DNA of 64,000 nucleotides from Macrosoma leucophasiata (GCA_036365455.1 JAWQUS010000004.1:689501-753500), one strand, 5' to 3'. Counted from the stretch's first letter, positions 20,895-31,989 are shown. Made by a program: numbers and translations. Notes: generated from the sequence alone by a model not told the origin.

Positions 20895-23279
20895 ATGAAG
20901 TGCTTACTGCTCACTTTTGTGCTCACTGTCTTGCATCAGGTATACTGTTGTTTTTTTTATGAAACAAGCATGTAATTCACATGGATGTTAAGTGATGACT
21001 GCGGCATATTTACATCTACAAAAATCAGAGGTAAAACGCAGATGCATTGGCATCCCTAAAACCAGTTGTTAACTGTATCTATATGTCTCTGTGATATTGT
21101 AAAATGTATAATTGATACATTACCATCTAACCGGAAGTCGATAGTGCTAAACATTTAGGTATTGCGGTGGTGCCTACGCTCTCTCGAGAGAGATATACTA
21201 CTGCCTTCCTGGAATGGTTTTATTATTCGATTGACTGACTGTACCTACAAGTGGAAGAGTTCTCTTCCATGAATAAACGGTGGGGTTGACATGTCCTTAC
21301 GCCTACACCTATTTATTAAAATAATATGTCGTCGTAGTGAAATGGCAATATACAAGCTCTATCAACTTTTTTGATAGCTTTCTTAACATAGTATGTTCTT
21401 AGGTTTTCGCGAGCTGCACTCATTGAAATAAAACTAGTTTTCAGATTTATCTCGCGTATATTAAACTAAAATGACTATTTAAAATCGAACCCGACATTTC
21501 GGTCTTTTTTCAGCTTCCGTGGTCTCGGGCAGACTGAGGTGGCATTTCTCTGACAACAGTTTGAAAAATTTTTATGTGCAGCTACCTCTATCTATTTCGC
21601 AAACGTCTTGCGTAGTGTTCAGGATTAACACAGATTTCTTTCTTTTTTTTTTTTTTTTTTTTATGTAACAAAAGTGGCAAACAAGCGTGCAGTTCACATT
21701 GATGTTAAGTGATGACTGCAGCCTATAGACACCCACACAATGACCAGAGGTCATAATGCAAATGCGCTGCCACTCCTGAGGCATTAGGTGTTATGCCTCT
21801 GTGCCGGAAATTACAGAGCCGTACATTACCACCTGACCGAAACACGATAGTGCTGAACACTACCATTTAACGGCAAGTATATTAGGTAATGCGGTGGTGC
21901 CTACGCCCGCGAGCTCCGTCACTGGAGCTCTACCACCAGTAAAGTTCCTTAACTTCTTTTCTTAGTTTCTTAACTTTATACCTTGATGTTAAGTATTAAA
22001 TATTTTTCTTTTTAAATTTCAGGTGTCTGCAGAATGCAAAAACTGCGTCGTAAGTATTTTGTATATTCTTCTATAAGCCTATATGGGCATAACTGTACAG
22101 GTGTACTCTGATGTCTCGCCGGTCCAGCGGTTGCAATCGCGATGCTGAAGACTTCGAGTTCGATACCCAGGTCGGAAAAAGCTGTACTCGGTTTTTTTTC
22201 TGTGAGGAAGCCCTCCCCTCAGAGAACACGTGAAGCCGTCGGTCTAATAAATGTAACGATAGTAAAATTAAAGTAAGAACTTAGTACCAATTCGTCCTAA
22301 ATTTGTCAAACCTTTCAGACATTAGGCAAAGAAGAGAAAGCGATGTTCCGAGCGCACTCCGAAGCCTGCCTCCCGCAGTCTCGAGTGGAGCCGAAGCTTG
22401 TGGAGTCCCTACTGAACGGCCAGTTAGTGGACGACCCTCGACTAAGGAGCCACGTGTATTGCATCCTGCTCAAATGTAAGGTGGTAGGGAAGGACGGCAA
22501 GCTGCAGAAGGCAGCCCTGCTTGGAAAGATGTCGAAGAATGCTACTAAGGTTTGTAAATTTCTTTTTTTTTGGAATGATTTATACCTACTTAAAAGAAGT
22601 GTTGAATCATTGTTTTTACTTTAAATAAGTGTTGGAGCCCGAGCACGCAGGTGCCAGGGTCGGACTGGCCCGGGTGGCTCGATGGCTTCTCACACGCCCG
22701 GAGTCTTTTTATGTATGGAAGGTGGCAAACAAGCATGCAGCTCACATTGATGTTAAGTGATGACTGCAGCCTATAGACATCTACACAAAACCGGAGGTCA
22801 AAATGTAGATATGCGTTGCCTTTGCCACCCCTGAGACCTACCGATATGTGACATGACAACGCATTTACTTTTTGACCCTTGCTTTCTGTGTACGCTGCAA
22901 TTCCTACCCATATGAACTTCTTCTTCTTTTCGGCTCGATACGTTTTAATTTGTCAAATTTTGTCTGCCCAATAACTCGCTACAGCGACTGCAGCATCATT
23001 TGCCTATTGGAGGTCCTCTAAAGTGCAGGAGCAGGGGGCCAACAACCCATATGAACTGAATAAGTATCTTATAATTAATCACTACCATAAAAGGGCAGAG
23101 AGACTACGAGCTTTACTACGAATCAGCAAATAACAGTTTTTCGCAAACAGGTGTTGGAGAGCTGTTTGGAACAGAAGGGTGACAGTCCGGAGGAGCTCGC
23201 TTGGAACCTCTTCCGCTGCGGCTACGACAAGAAAGCCGTTCTCTTCGAGTACATGCCGATAGGTGGCGTTGATAACTAA
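20895..23279 (+). CDS. Odorant-binding protein, Minus-C type
   Basis: Small secreted carrier of hydrophobic ligands (PBP/GOBP family). Four exons, all phase 0 with GT-AG introns: 20895-20939, 22023-22049, 22319-22549, 23151-23279; 143 aa. Signal peptide MKCLLLTFVLTVLHQVSA, likely cut before E19; mature protein about 125 aa, normal for the family. Conserved Cys are C41 (C1), C72 (C3), C106 (C4) and C124 (C6). Spacings of 30 and 17 fit exactly if C2 (now S68) and C5 (now E115) are lost, as in Minus-C OBPs. Extra Cys at 20, 23 and 77 are unusual. LFRCGYDKK is the typical C6 region. Introns 1-3 carry SINEs. An in-frame ATG at 20802 would add 31 residues; I prefer 20895 because it gives a clean signal peptide. 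Ligand unknown. Confidence 0.88.
20950..21210 (-). repeat. Family A copy in OBP intron 1, diverged
   Basis: Oligo-T followed by AAGCATGTAATTCACATGGA and TTAAGTGATGACTGCGGC; the other end is decayed (TTGCGGTGGTGCCTACGC). Confidence 0.5.
21421..21595. repeat. Dispersed repeat family G, copy 2, in OBP intron 1
   Basis: Same direction and order as 19588-19760 (GAAATAAAACTAGTTTTCAG...TCGGGCAGACTGAGGTGGCA), about 1.8 kb away. Confidence 0.55.
21641..21940 (-). repeat. Family A near full copy in OBP intron 1
   Basis: Runs from oligo-T to GAGCTCTACCACCAGT with almost all of the family sequence present. Confidence 0.65.
22095..22262 (+). repeat. tRNA-derived SINE in OBP intron 2
   Basis: A-box-like GGTCCAGCGGTTGC and B-box-like GAGTTCGATACCC are followed by a tail with CACGTGAAGCCGTCGGTCT. 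Distinct from families A-F. Confidence 0.6.
22706..22838 (-). repeat. Family A fragment in OBP intron 3
   Basis: TTTTATGTATGGAAGGTGGC to CACCCCTGAGACCTA; the 5' half of the element is missing. Confidence 0.55.
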
Positions 23280-23400
23280 TTCAATTTTTACCGTAGATTC
23301 CTGTCATTTAAGACCGGCATCTACGGTATCAATAATCACGGAATACGGCATCAATGGACTTCGTTTTATAGGGCAATATGCATAATGCCTGGGCATTATG

Positions 23401-23406
23401 AATAAA
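23401..23406 (+). terminator. Poly(A) signal of the OBP gene
   Basis: AATAAA lies 122 bases after the OBP stop, inside CATTATGAATAAATCAATCC. Confidence 0.6.
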
Positions 23407-23984
23407 TCAATCCAGTTGAGTAACTAATTGACCATCTCGGGGTGCTCTGAATCCGATCTCAGAGAGAGGGATGGAAGATGTCCGGGCATTATGATTAATA
23501 ACAAAATACTACTCCTATTTAATATTTAGCCTATAACATTTGTATGGTTTAAAGGTAATTTTATTTCCCTATATTGTATTTTCTATCCTATAACATACCT
23601 ATCTATATGTCACAGATTTTTGTACCATTGCATTTTTTTTGGAGCTATTTATTTTCACTGCGATTCTGTTGTCGCCAAAGAAATTAATATAGAACGTTTG
23701 TACGTGCACTTTGTACTTAGTTAGAATTAAATCTGAAAGTTACTTGAATACATTTTTTGTTTTACTTTTGTCTGGGTATGTATTTATACACAATCAAAGT
23801 AACAAACAACACACACAAAAAAAACACACCCAGAGAGACGATAAATAGGTCCATTATAAATGTATATTTTGGTGAGGAAAACAAAGGAATAAATGTAATT
23901 AAAAAAAAGAATTTCCCTCTTTGGAAACATGGATAGGATCTTCTTGGATCAATAACCAGAGTTCAATATCAATGCGTGCAGATG
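23407..23984. other. Spacer after the OBP gene
   Basis: AT-rich, with a short ACACACAAAAAAAACACACCC run at about 23808. No gene recognised. Confidence 0.35.
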
Positions 23985-24140
23985 CGTTGCCGCCCCTGAG
24001 ACCTAAGGGGCCATACATTACCGTCTAACCGGAACACGAACACGGTCATTGCCCGTGGTACACCTACTTAGTCCACCTGGGTGAACCAGGGAACACTATC
24101 ATTTCACGGCAGATAGATTAGGTTATACGGTGGTGCCTAG
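23985..24140 (-). repeat. Family A fragment with a foreign insert
   Basis: GCAGATGCGTTGCCGCCCCT and CATTTCACGGCAGATAGATT flank about 50 bases (CATTGCCCGTGGTACACC...GGTGAACCAGG). That insert recurs at about 25062-25110. Confidence 0.5.
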
Positions 24141-24300
24141 GTGCCTACTGTGTGAACTTGAGGGCAAGTTCCTATACTGGAACTAGTACTCTACTAGTAG
24201 TAAAACTAGTAAATGCTGCTGCTGCCCACCCCGCGTTATCGCAGTACCTCTACTGGAACGGTCTAACCGCACCGTACATAAAATCGGAATACATTTTTTA

Positions 24301-24618
24301 ACTGCCTCGGTAGCCTAGTGGTAGCAGTCTACTACTACTACGCTGAGGTCCTGGGTTAGATTCCCGGGTAGGGTGTTATCAGAGATAATGGTCTAAAGTC
24401 CTTTATCTCGGGTTCTATTGGGATTTTTCCATTTTCTGGAAATTTCCCAGTACCTCGAAGTTTGGTAATGTGCCCGGTGATGTCAACAGGATCGCCACCT
24501 GTTACATGGGCCAAAAACGTAACCGGCGAATCGTGGGTGTTTGCATGTATGCTTGAATGCATGCATTTACCTCTGCCTACCCCTTCGGGGATTACAGGCG
24601 TGAAGTTATGTTACGTTT
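24301..24618 (+). repeat. tRNA-derived SINE family B, best copy
   Basis: tRNA-like head with A-box GTAGCCTAGTGGTAGC and B-box GGGTTAGATTCCC. A body follows with TTTTCTGGAAATTTCCCAGT and CGTAACCGGCGAATCGTGGG. It ends CTACCCCTTCGGGGATTACA and GGCGTGAAGTTATG. About 318 bp. Confidence 0.7.
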
Positions 24619-25313
24619 TTTAACCAATCGCTAGCTAATGAACTAACGGCCTCATCTTTTAATACAGTTTCTGATTGTAGGTATCTACTTATTGCAAAGC
24701 AGTTCCGTTAAAGGATTCGTCACCTTACATGTCATTAAGTGGTGAAATCATTTGTGCGCGCTCAGTCAGAGTCGCGAGAGCATTTTATTGTCTACAGTTT
24801 AGTGTTCGCGTGAAGTGTAGTTCATACCAAAACCTGCAGACAGGTGTAGATATATTTTATAACGCATTATATGGTCCATGGTGGCGTCGGGTCGTGACAA
24901 CCCCACCGCACAAACCCAACGCATCCGCTAGTGTACAATGGCAGTCAAATCAAATAGGCGGTTATAAGTGCAATAACGCAGGATGGGTAGCAGCGTCCAT
25001 CGATAAAACTACCGCTTTTGCCATCGCCTATCCGCATGCCAAGCGTGATGATTATGGCCGGTCATTGCCAGTGGTACACCTACTTAGTCCACCTGAGTGA
25101 ACCAGGGGTAATTTTTTCGACCCATGGTACACCTTTTGTGAGTTAGGTGTACCAAGGGTAATTTTTAATTCCGGTTGTCCATCTGCTAGATAGTTCAGGT
25201 GCATTATAGAGTCGGCCGACGCACAATGTAGGGTTCTGTTTCTCAGTAGGTATATTTTATAAGTTGATTGACTAGGTATTACTCATAAAGTTGATGTACC
25301 CATTGTGCGTCTA
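24619..25313. other. Spacer with one 123-codon ORF of doubtful meaning
   Basis: The ORF at 24729-25100 (+) has no motif I know, and its end lies in the repeated CGTGGTACACC segment. GCGCGCTCAGTCAGAGTCGC near 24757 could be a start-site region. Confidence 0.25.
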
Positions 25314-25520
25314 TTAGTAGCAGGCCACTAATACTACGCCTAGTATTAGTGGCCTGCTACTAAGGTCCTGGATTCGAGCTCCGGGTCGGGGAATAAGTAA
25401 GTGCTGTTGGGATTTTCCCAATCAATCAAGTGTCCCAATGCCATCCTCAGAGTTTGGTAATGTGTCCTCACGTTACAGGCTACGTGGGATAAAACTTACA
25501 AAACGTAAGCGGCGGCTTCC
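25314..25520 (+). repeat. Family B fragment with palindromic head
   Basis: 25314-25336 and 25341-25363 are perfect inverted copies (23 bp, loop CGCC) where the anticodon region of the SINE should be. GGTCCTGGATTCGAGCTCCG then continues the normal B-box side. Confidence 0.6.
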
Positions 25521-25716
25521 CAAGAGGTGGACAGAGGTAGTTACATTCAGTTGCAGGCAGTTTCTTCTAAAACTACTAAAGGCTTTATGACTTTCTAAAG
25601 GAAGTATCCCCATCCTCTATCGGCTAAACGGAGGAACACAAACACCGCAAGTAGGCTTCGCTGATAAAAACGTAGGTACTTGGAGAAACCAAACCCTACA
25701 CTGCTAGTGAACGATT

Positions 25717-26050
25717 TTTTTTCGTATGAAGTTTATTGAAAGTGGTACACATACCTACAGTTCACATCAATGGTAAGTGAATAAAATATGTAGGTAGGTA
25801 CTATGGCTCAGACATCTGCATAAAACCTAGAGGTCTCAATGTTACATTGCCTCTCCGGAGACTTAAAATATTTTACCTAATTACGGAAGTTACTTAGAGA
25901 ACCCGTGCCCAAAGTTCGTGCTGATTAAGTTCATGTCAGACTGTCAGTTGTCAATCAGCATTAACGTTAATTAAATAGATAGGCATATCACGCCACAGCA
26001 CCATCTTGCAATTGAATATCAATTGCTAAACCAATCGCTTCACGCTTGTA
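25717..26050 (+). repeat. Left arm of a long inverted duplication
   Basis: A decayed family A tail plus about 170 unrelated bases (ATATCACGCCACAGCACCAT, CAATTGAATATCAATTGCTA). The whole recurs inverted at 31990-32345. Confidence 0.55.
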
Positions 26051-26649
26051 TTCACAAGCGTTAAGTTTTTGAAGAGACTACTAAAGGCTTTAGGACTTTC
26101 TAAAAAAAGTAATTTTTTAAGAAAGGCTTAGGTGGTAAGTGGTAGCAGTGATCACGGAAGCCTTAAGCTAAGCCCTACGAGGTCTCTAAGCAACAAACAT
26201 ATACCTACCTATTTATTATATAACTAGCTGTGCCCGCAACTTTGTTTGCGTGGAATAGTGGCTTTGGGACATTAGGCAGCGCTTTTGGATATACATTTTG
26301 GTTCATTTTGGACCATAAACACTTTTGGGTAGCTAAAAAAATCTATTTGCAGTAATGCTTCTCTGTACACGATATTAGACGTATGATCATCGGGGATAAA
26401 AGCACACAGGCTGCTAGGATTGCGAAAAATTGTGTGTTTAAACGCGCGTCCATCCTATGCTGAACCGTATTTTCGTAAATGCCATTTTAAACTTCTATGC
26501 ATAATATTTTTTTATAGAAAATTATTTTAAACTTTTGTAAATTTTCTGTCAATTTTTAAACATAAAAGATAGATCTATGCATAATATAAGCACCCCGTAA
26601 GAGCCGGCAGAAGAGAAAAATTGAATATTAACGTTGTGCATTTTTACCC

Positions 26650-27035
26650 ACTAATGCCACCACCACCACCGCCACCACTACAATCGTCACCAACGCCATC
26701 AACGCCATCACCGTCACCAAATACCTACGCCACCAATGCCACCACTGATACAAACGCCACCAAAACCACCACCACCACCACAACCAATGCCACCAACGCC
26801 CCCAAAACTACCAACAACACCACCAACATCCCCAACGCCACCAATGCCTCCACCGCCAGTAAAACCACCGCCAGCACCACTAACGCCACCAACACCACCA
26901 CCAGAGTCACCAACAACACCTATGCCACCAACGACACCAACGCCACCACCACCACCACTACCACCACTACAAACATCACCAATGCCACCAACACCACTAA
27001 CGCCACCACCACCACCACCATCGCTATCATCATAA
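26650..27035. repeat. Imperfect ACC/CCA trinucleotide tract
   Basis: Nearly 390 bases of CCACCA, GCCACCAAC and close variants. All three frames stay open on both strands, which explains the long low-complexity ORFs here; none looks like a real protein. Confidence 0.8.
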
Positions 27036-27260
27036 TCACATCCGAAAGACGTCCATCCGTCTCCGCTGGACAAAGCCTTTCCCGAAGATGCTCCTAAAGT
27101 GTTGTGCGTCATAAGGAAAGAACACGCCATAATTGCCACGCTTGGCATGCTGAATGGTGATCATAGCGGAGATTGTTTTATGCCGGGACGCTGCTATGCG
27201 GTATGCTTAATGTTACTAACAGAGAATAACCGGCCAAATGCGAGTCGAACTCGTGCACGA

Positions 27261-27636
27261 AGGGTTCCGTACAAAAAATGCCCTAAAAATTTCGTTTGTT
27301 GGAAGGTAATATACAACATAAGACCTAAAAATTCTGTGAAAATTTTTAGTGTATACTTGATACCGTTATTGATATCGAGCAAAAAATATACGAAAAAAAA
27401 ACACGATTATTGTATGCCCCCTTGGACCCCTTTACATTTTCATTTTCTTATTTTTAGTATTCAATTTTGTCGCTATAGCGGTAACAGAAATACATAATTT
27501 GTGAAAATTTTAGCTTTCTAGCTATCACTGTTTATCAGATACAGCCTGGGGACAGACAGACGGATGGAGGGACAGACAGGCAGACAGCGGAGGATGAGTA
27601 ATAGGGTCCGTTTTTACCTTTTAGATACGGAACCCT
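27261..27636. mobile_element. TIR element with AGGGTTCCGTA ends
   Basis: Begins AGGGTTCCGTA and ends TACGGAACCCT. Contains GACAGACAGACGGATGGAGG. Non-coding. Confidence 0.5.
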
Positions 27637-27935
27637 AGAAAAGACAGATTCAGAATAGTTTAAAAATATTCGATATGATTCTTTAAATTGTGGTTACTTT
27701 TTTATTTCTGAACCGATTGATATAAAACAAACAGTAAATGTTAAGTGAAACTTACCACAATATATTAGTAAAAACTTAAAATCGGATAAGCCATTTTTGA
27801 AATTAGCGTGCACACACACAGACAAACATACATTTTTTCGGGATAAAAAGTACCCAGTGTTGTGCGCCAAAGGTTAAAGTATAAATATACCAAGTTTCAT
27901 CGTAATCGGACCGGTAGATTTTGTATGATGCTTGA

Positions 27936-27966
<31 letters not shown>

Positions 27967-28092
27967 AAAAAATTTCTAATCAAATATTTGTGTTCGGTAT
28001 CGATCTAGTAACATCCCCTGGTATTTATTTTTTCAATATTTTCAATGTACAGAATTTGAACTTCTACAGTTTTATTATAAGTATAGATTAAA

Positions 28093-28141
28093 GATGGCGT
28101 CTACGCCCTGAACTTCCGTCACTGAAGCTCTACCATCAGTT
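28093..28141 (-). repeat. Family A end fragment
   Basis: Only the last 50 bases (CACTGAAGCTCTACCATCAGT) remain. Confidence 0.45.
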
Positions 28142-28787
28142 AATAACTTTATCACATAGTTTGTGGAATCAACTGCGAACAAATAGGTAACTTATACGTA
28201 CTTACTTACCTACCAAGTAATTAATCTTGGTTTTCATTTACAGTCCCAATCAGTCGACTCCCAATTAACGGTTTAGGAATGTATTATCATGCAAAGCCTG
28301 TTAGGCTAGTTGCATTGCGTTATGCGTAAGTGTAAATTATACTCGAAACAACTTTATGATCTCATTGCAGGCTGTAGGCGGTGACCCACAACCGATGGAG
28401 TCTGTGAGGTCCGTGGCAGTACGGATGTGTGCTTTTGCCTAAACGCGTCGTCCATTTTGAATTTTAATTTTCGCGCTTAATTTAAAAATATTCGTGTGAA
28501 GTTCGACACTGGTGAGGATTGTATGCCTATATTTGTGAAAATTACAAGAAAATATTGAAAAACAGTGTGTGATTAAGCCAGATGTTGCAATGTTGTTATA
28601 ACACGTGAAATATAAAGGCCTTTTACTTATATTAGGTATTTTTGATACAAGTACTTATCCAAAAGTCAGTGAGTTTGATTTTGCATAAGTGTAAACAAAT
28701 GATATTGCAGTGCATTATAACTTAAGTGAATTATTTTGAAAATACAGCCAAGTGTTGAATAAGTGGAGTGCTATTCATACGGAACGG
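28142..28787. other. Spacer, possible 5' UTR at its right end
   Basis: No SINE recognised. AAACGCGTCGTCCATTTTG at 28441 may mark a promoter. Confidence 0.3.
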
Positions 28788-28836
28788 ATGGATTGTATCA
28801 TTTACGCGGGGCGAGTACTGAAGATTGTGGTAATAT
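28788..28836 (+). CDS. Possible first coding exon
   Basis: ATG GAT TGT ATC ... reads 16 codons (MDCIIYAGRVLKIVVI) and runs into a strong splice donor, AATAT|GTGAGT. No matching second exon is identified here, so the gene, if real, continues beyond my reach. No family recognised. Confidence 0.2.
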
Positions 28837-29084
28837 GTGAGTAGCTAACTTTCTTCTTGTACTCATTAATATACCTATAGGTATCTTAGACCACGTACTT
28901 TGGGCTGCCGGTTATACTTCGACCAGGGATCTTTTGTGTACTGTCCCAAGAGTGTCCAAGACTAGACCCTCACTATAGATAGGTAGGTACGTATGGCATA
29001 AAAAAGTTTCTTAGTCGCGTTGCTTACGATAGACAAAATTAAAAAAAAAAACAGCAAATACGAAATTCTTAAATGAAACGCTAT

Positions 29085-29190
29085 GTTCTAAGTTTATGTG
29101 GATGTTAAGTGATGACTGTAGAATATAGACATCTTCTATACTATTCTATACATAAAAACCACAGGTCAAAATGCAGATGCGTTGCCACTA
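29085..29190 (-). repeat. Family A fragment
   Basis: GATGTTAAGTGATGACTGTA and AAAATGCAGATGCGTTGCCA. Confidence 0.5.
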
Positions 29191-29399
29191 GGGTTTCCGG
29201 TTTCTCGCCTCATTTTTTTCTCGAGTTTGACAATTCTCGACTCCAATTTCTCGAGTTGTCTCGACTCTGGAGTCTTTCGTACGAAATTGTAAATGAAACT
29301 GAAAATAAAATTAAAATAAAAATATTTGTATTTTCTTCAATCCTTTATTGTAACATACTTTGAACTACAAGTTAGAAATACAAAACGTAAGTAACATTA

Positions 29400-29740
29400 A
29401 TCCTTTACTCTGAATTGATTCTTTTATAAATTCCCTTCTTGTGACTTGTCGAATGGTGAGACCATCTTTTGCAGCTAAACCTGATACAATTTCACAAAGG
29501 GTCTTCTAGCGTTGTGCAAAGTTTAAAGTTTGTTGAGTCATTGGCTTAGATTTCTTTGATTTCGAAGGCTGTTCATCTTTATTATCAGCGCTCGAACTGG
29601 TTGAAGCAGCCTGTGACTCAGTTTTCAAAGTTATTTTATGAACGCTTTACATGTGTCGGACTATGCGGTCTGTATGATGCGGTATAGTGAGAAGTCCGCT
29701 GCACGTGTTTGTAGTGCGCGGGTGACGTTTTCATAAGTAA
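29400..29740 (-). pseudogene. hAT-like transposase N-terminal remnant
   Basis: On the minus strand broken frames give RHM-stop-SVHK, reminiscent of the His pair of a BED zinc finger. An acidic/Ser linker (SADNKDEQPSKSKKSK) and QQTLNFAQ...TIRQVTRREFIKESIQSK follow. At least two stops interrupt it. The assignment rests on this layout alone. Confidence 0.4.
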
Positions 29741-29834
29741 AAGCGGCAAAATGGGAGCTTGACTTTAGTCCTTATTTCGTGTTGGCCGGAATTCGAGAGT
29801 CTCGAGAGTCGGCTATTTATTTCTCGTCTCGAAT

Positions 29835-30095
29835 GAAGGCGCGAGTCTCTCCCCTTTTTGGGTGGAGGCCTGGAGCTTACTCCACCACGCTGCTCCAATG
29901 CGGGTTGGTGGAGATACGGGTTAGTGGCCAACCCGCTGTCGGATGTTTTCAAACCGCCTAAAAAGCATCCGACATGGTTTAACGCCTGCTATCTATCAAT
30001 AGCAACCGGGACCGACGGCTTAACGTGCCCTCTGAAGCACGGCAACGCGCATTTTCATTTTGCCACTAGCGGTCATCCATCACACACCCTCATCT
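29835..30095 (+). repeat. Repeat family D, partial copy
   Basis: CTCTCCCCTTTTTGGGTGGA to CACTAGCGGTCATCCATCAC; matches 44785-45165. Confidence 0.6.
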
Positions 30096-30309
30096 AAGGA
30101 AATCTCTTAAAGCTTGAGAAGGATGTGAAATGTTACAATAACTTTTAACTTTAACAAATATCGTAGTGCAACCCAGGCTAAGAATGCTCATTCGTTTACT
30201 GTAATGACTAACACAGAGGCAAAACCACTTAAGGCTTAGGAGGCCAGTGTGGTAACACCTGTGCATTTGGACCTCAGATTTTCTTGTGCATTAAATCCCC
30301 ACGATTTGC

Positions 30310-30770
30310 TACTGGTGGTAGAGCTCCAGTGACGGAGCTCGCGGGCGTAGGCACCACCGCATTACCTAATATATAATTTCCGGCACAGAGGCATAGCACC
30401 TTAGGGCTCGGGAGTGGTAATGCATCTGCATTTTGACCTCGGTCTTTGTGTATCTGTGGAGGAACGGGTAGAAGTGTTCCTCCGACGAAAAGGGAGGATG
30501 ACCACTCGAGGTGGTAGCGCCTGGCGGTCCGCGGCCCAACGATTGACGTTGGGAAGTTGTATATATGCCAACTCTTGAGAAATCTTCGTATGTGCGATGT
30601 AATTCGACTGCACGCCATCTATCGTACTAGACAAGTACTGTAAGGTTTCATTGTATTCCACTAGTTGGCGCCTTAATGTAGTAGACGCTACATGTCTATA
30701 GGCTGCAGTCATCACTTAACATCAATGTGAACTGCATGCTTGTTTGCCACTTCCATTACATAAAAAAAAC
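30310..30770 (+). repeat. Family A copy split by an insertion
   Basis: GGTGGTAGAGCTCCAGTGAC starts it and GTTTGCCACTTCCATTACAT plus oligo-A ends it. 238 foreign bases sit at 30455-30692. Confidence 0.65.
30455..30692. mobile_element. Possible solo LTR
   Basis: Begins TGTGGAGGAAC and ends GACGCTACA. Flanks are TATC and TGTC, perhaps an eroded 4-bp duplication. A GTATATATGCC motif is inside. No coding sequence. Confidence 0.4.
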
Positions 30771-30775
30771 ATAAG

Positions 30776-31377
30776 TTGTTACCACTACCTGTTCCATCCA
30801 ATTATCTGAGTTCCATGTTCTAACCAAATTTCGAGAGTCTTCTGACAATCTAATGACTACAACATACCCAACTTAACGGGGATCTTAGGCGTACCTTCTT
30901 CTACCATTCTACCAACGCAGTAAAATAAATAGATTAAAATTATTAAAACTAATCATTTCATATCAATTACAATATCAGTCGGTAAGTAATTTGCATTAAA
31001 CCGCTGTATTTCATTCGCAAACCTTGAGATGCAGTGTTTGTTTATAAACCGGCCATTTGCATTCCGTAGTGACTAGATAATGATTATGCGATCGTTGTTA
31101 TTGATAAATTATGTTTCGTGCATTTACGATAATGGTTCTAGATTGTGAATAAAGACAAAATCATATTTATTGAGACTGTTCATTAGCATTATTTTGTAGT
31201 GTGACCACGTCCGCGATAGGTATTCTACGTCTATCTACGAAGTTGGTGGAAATCTCAACATCTGTTCGTTCATGTTCTAGGTAGGTATTCGTTTACGCGA
31301 CATTCACGAGATGCACATTAATTTTTTTATTACATTTATCATCATTCATCATCATAAAAATAAAAACTAGAGTTTAT
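30776..31377. other. AT-rich spacer
   Basis: Nothing recognised. Confidence 0.3.
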
Positions 31378-31803
31378 AATGTAGGTGCGTTGCCACTCTT
31401 GCGATCTTAGTAATTATACCTCTGTGCCGGAAATTACAGGACTGTACATTACCACCTGGGATGCGACCGCCTGTCGACATTGCTGTCGACATTGTCATTA
31501 CTGTCAAATTTTCATGTCGATTTGTAGCTCCTTTAAAAGCAGTAGTGATAATCTGATAGTTTTTCTTGCTTTCGTAGGTGAGAAACAAGCGATAATGGTA
31601 GATTATTTAGATTATTGTTATTTACATAAAGTAAAATCGACATGAAAATTTGACAGCAATGACAACGACAGTAGCAATGTCGATAGGCGGTCGCACCCCT
31701 GGTCGGAACACGATAGCTCGGAACACTGCGATACAGCTTCAATTAATTAGATAATGCGGTGGTGCCTTTACCGCGAGCTCCGTCACTGCAGCTCTGCCAT
31801 CAG
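31378..31803 (-). repeat. Family A copy split by a nested MITE
   Basis: AATGTAGGTGCGTTGCCACT to CTCTGCCATCAGT. The family sequence resumes directly after the MITE at TGGTCGGAACACG. Confidence 0.55.
31459..31697. mobile_element. MITE with about 65-base TIRs nested in family A
   Basis: Outer ends are GGATGCGACCGCC and the inverse of GGTGCGACCGCC. The arms continue through CAAATTTTCATGTCGATTT and its inverse. A 4-bp duplication CCTG flanks it (31455-31458 and 31698-31701). Confidence 0.65.
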
Positions 31804-31989
31804 TAAAATACTATTCAGATCTGTTCAGACCACCAACGCTAGCTTATTCTTTATTACTTTCACAAAGCAATAACCATAATTATGCACAGTATGTAACTGG
31901 GTACCAAGTACCAACAGGCGCGTGAAATGAGACCGCGCGTGGGCCCAGCGGGGGCTACGCTTATGGCGTGATCTCTCGTCAGAATACTT

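Larger units (their letters stand above)
26224..28087 (-). mobile_element. Non-autonomous Helitron, about 1.9 kb
   Basis: Read on the minus strand it starts A|TCTATACTTATAATAAAACTG (at 28087) and ends GTTGCGGGCACAGCTAG|T (at 26224). Its 5' part matches 58075-58370 closely, with a CAGA repeat at 27940. Inside lie a long ACC-type trinucleotide tract and a TIR element. It could be two overlapping decayed elements rather than one. Confidence 0.5.

Noticed and set aside
24729..25100. 123-codon ORF as a gene
   Set aside because: No motif, mixed codon use, and its end lies in a segment repeated at 24050 inside a SINE.
26621..27148. Long Pro/Thr- or Gly/Val-rich ORFs on both strands
   Set aside because: All are translations of an ACC-type trinucleotide tract, open in several frames; no start context or conserved domain.
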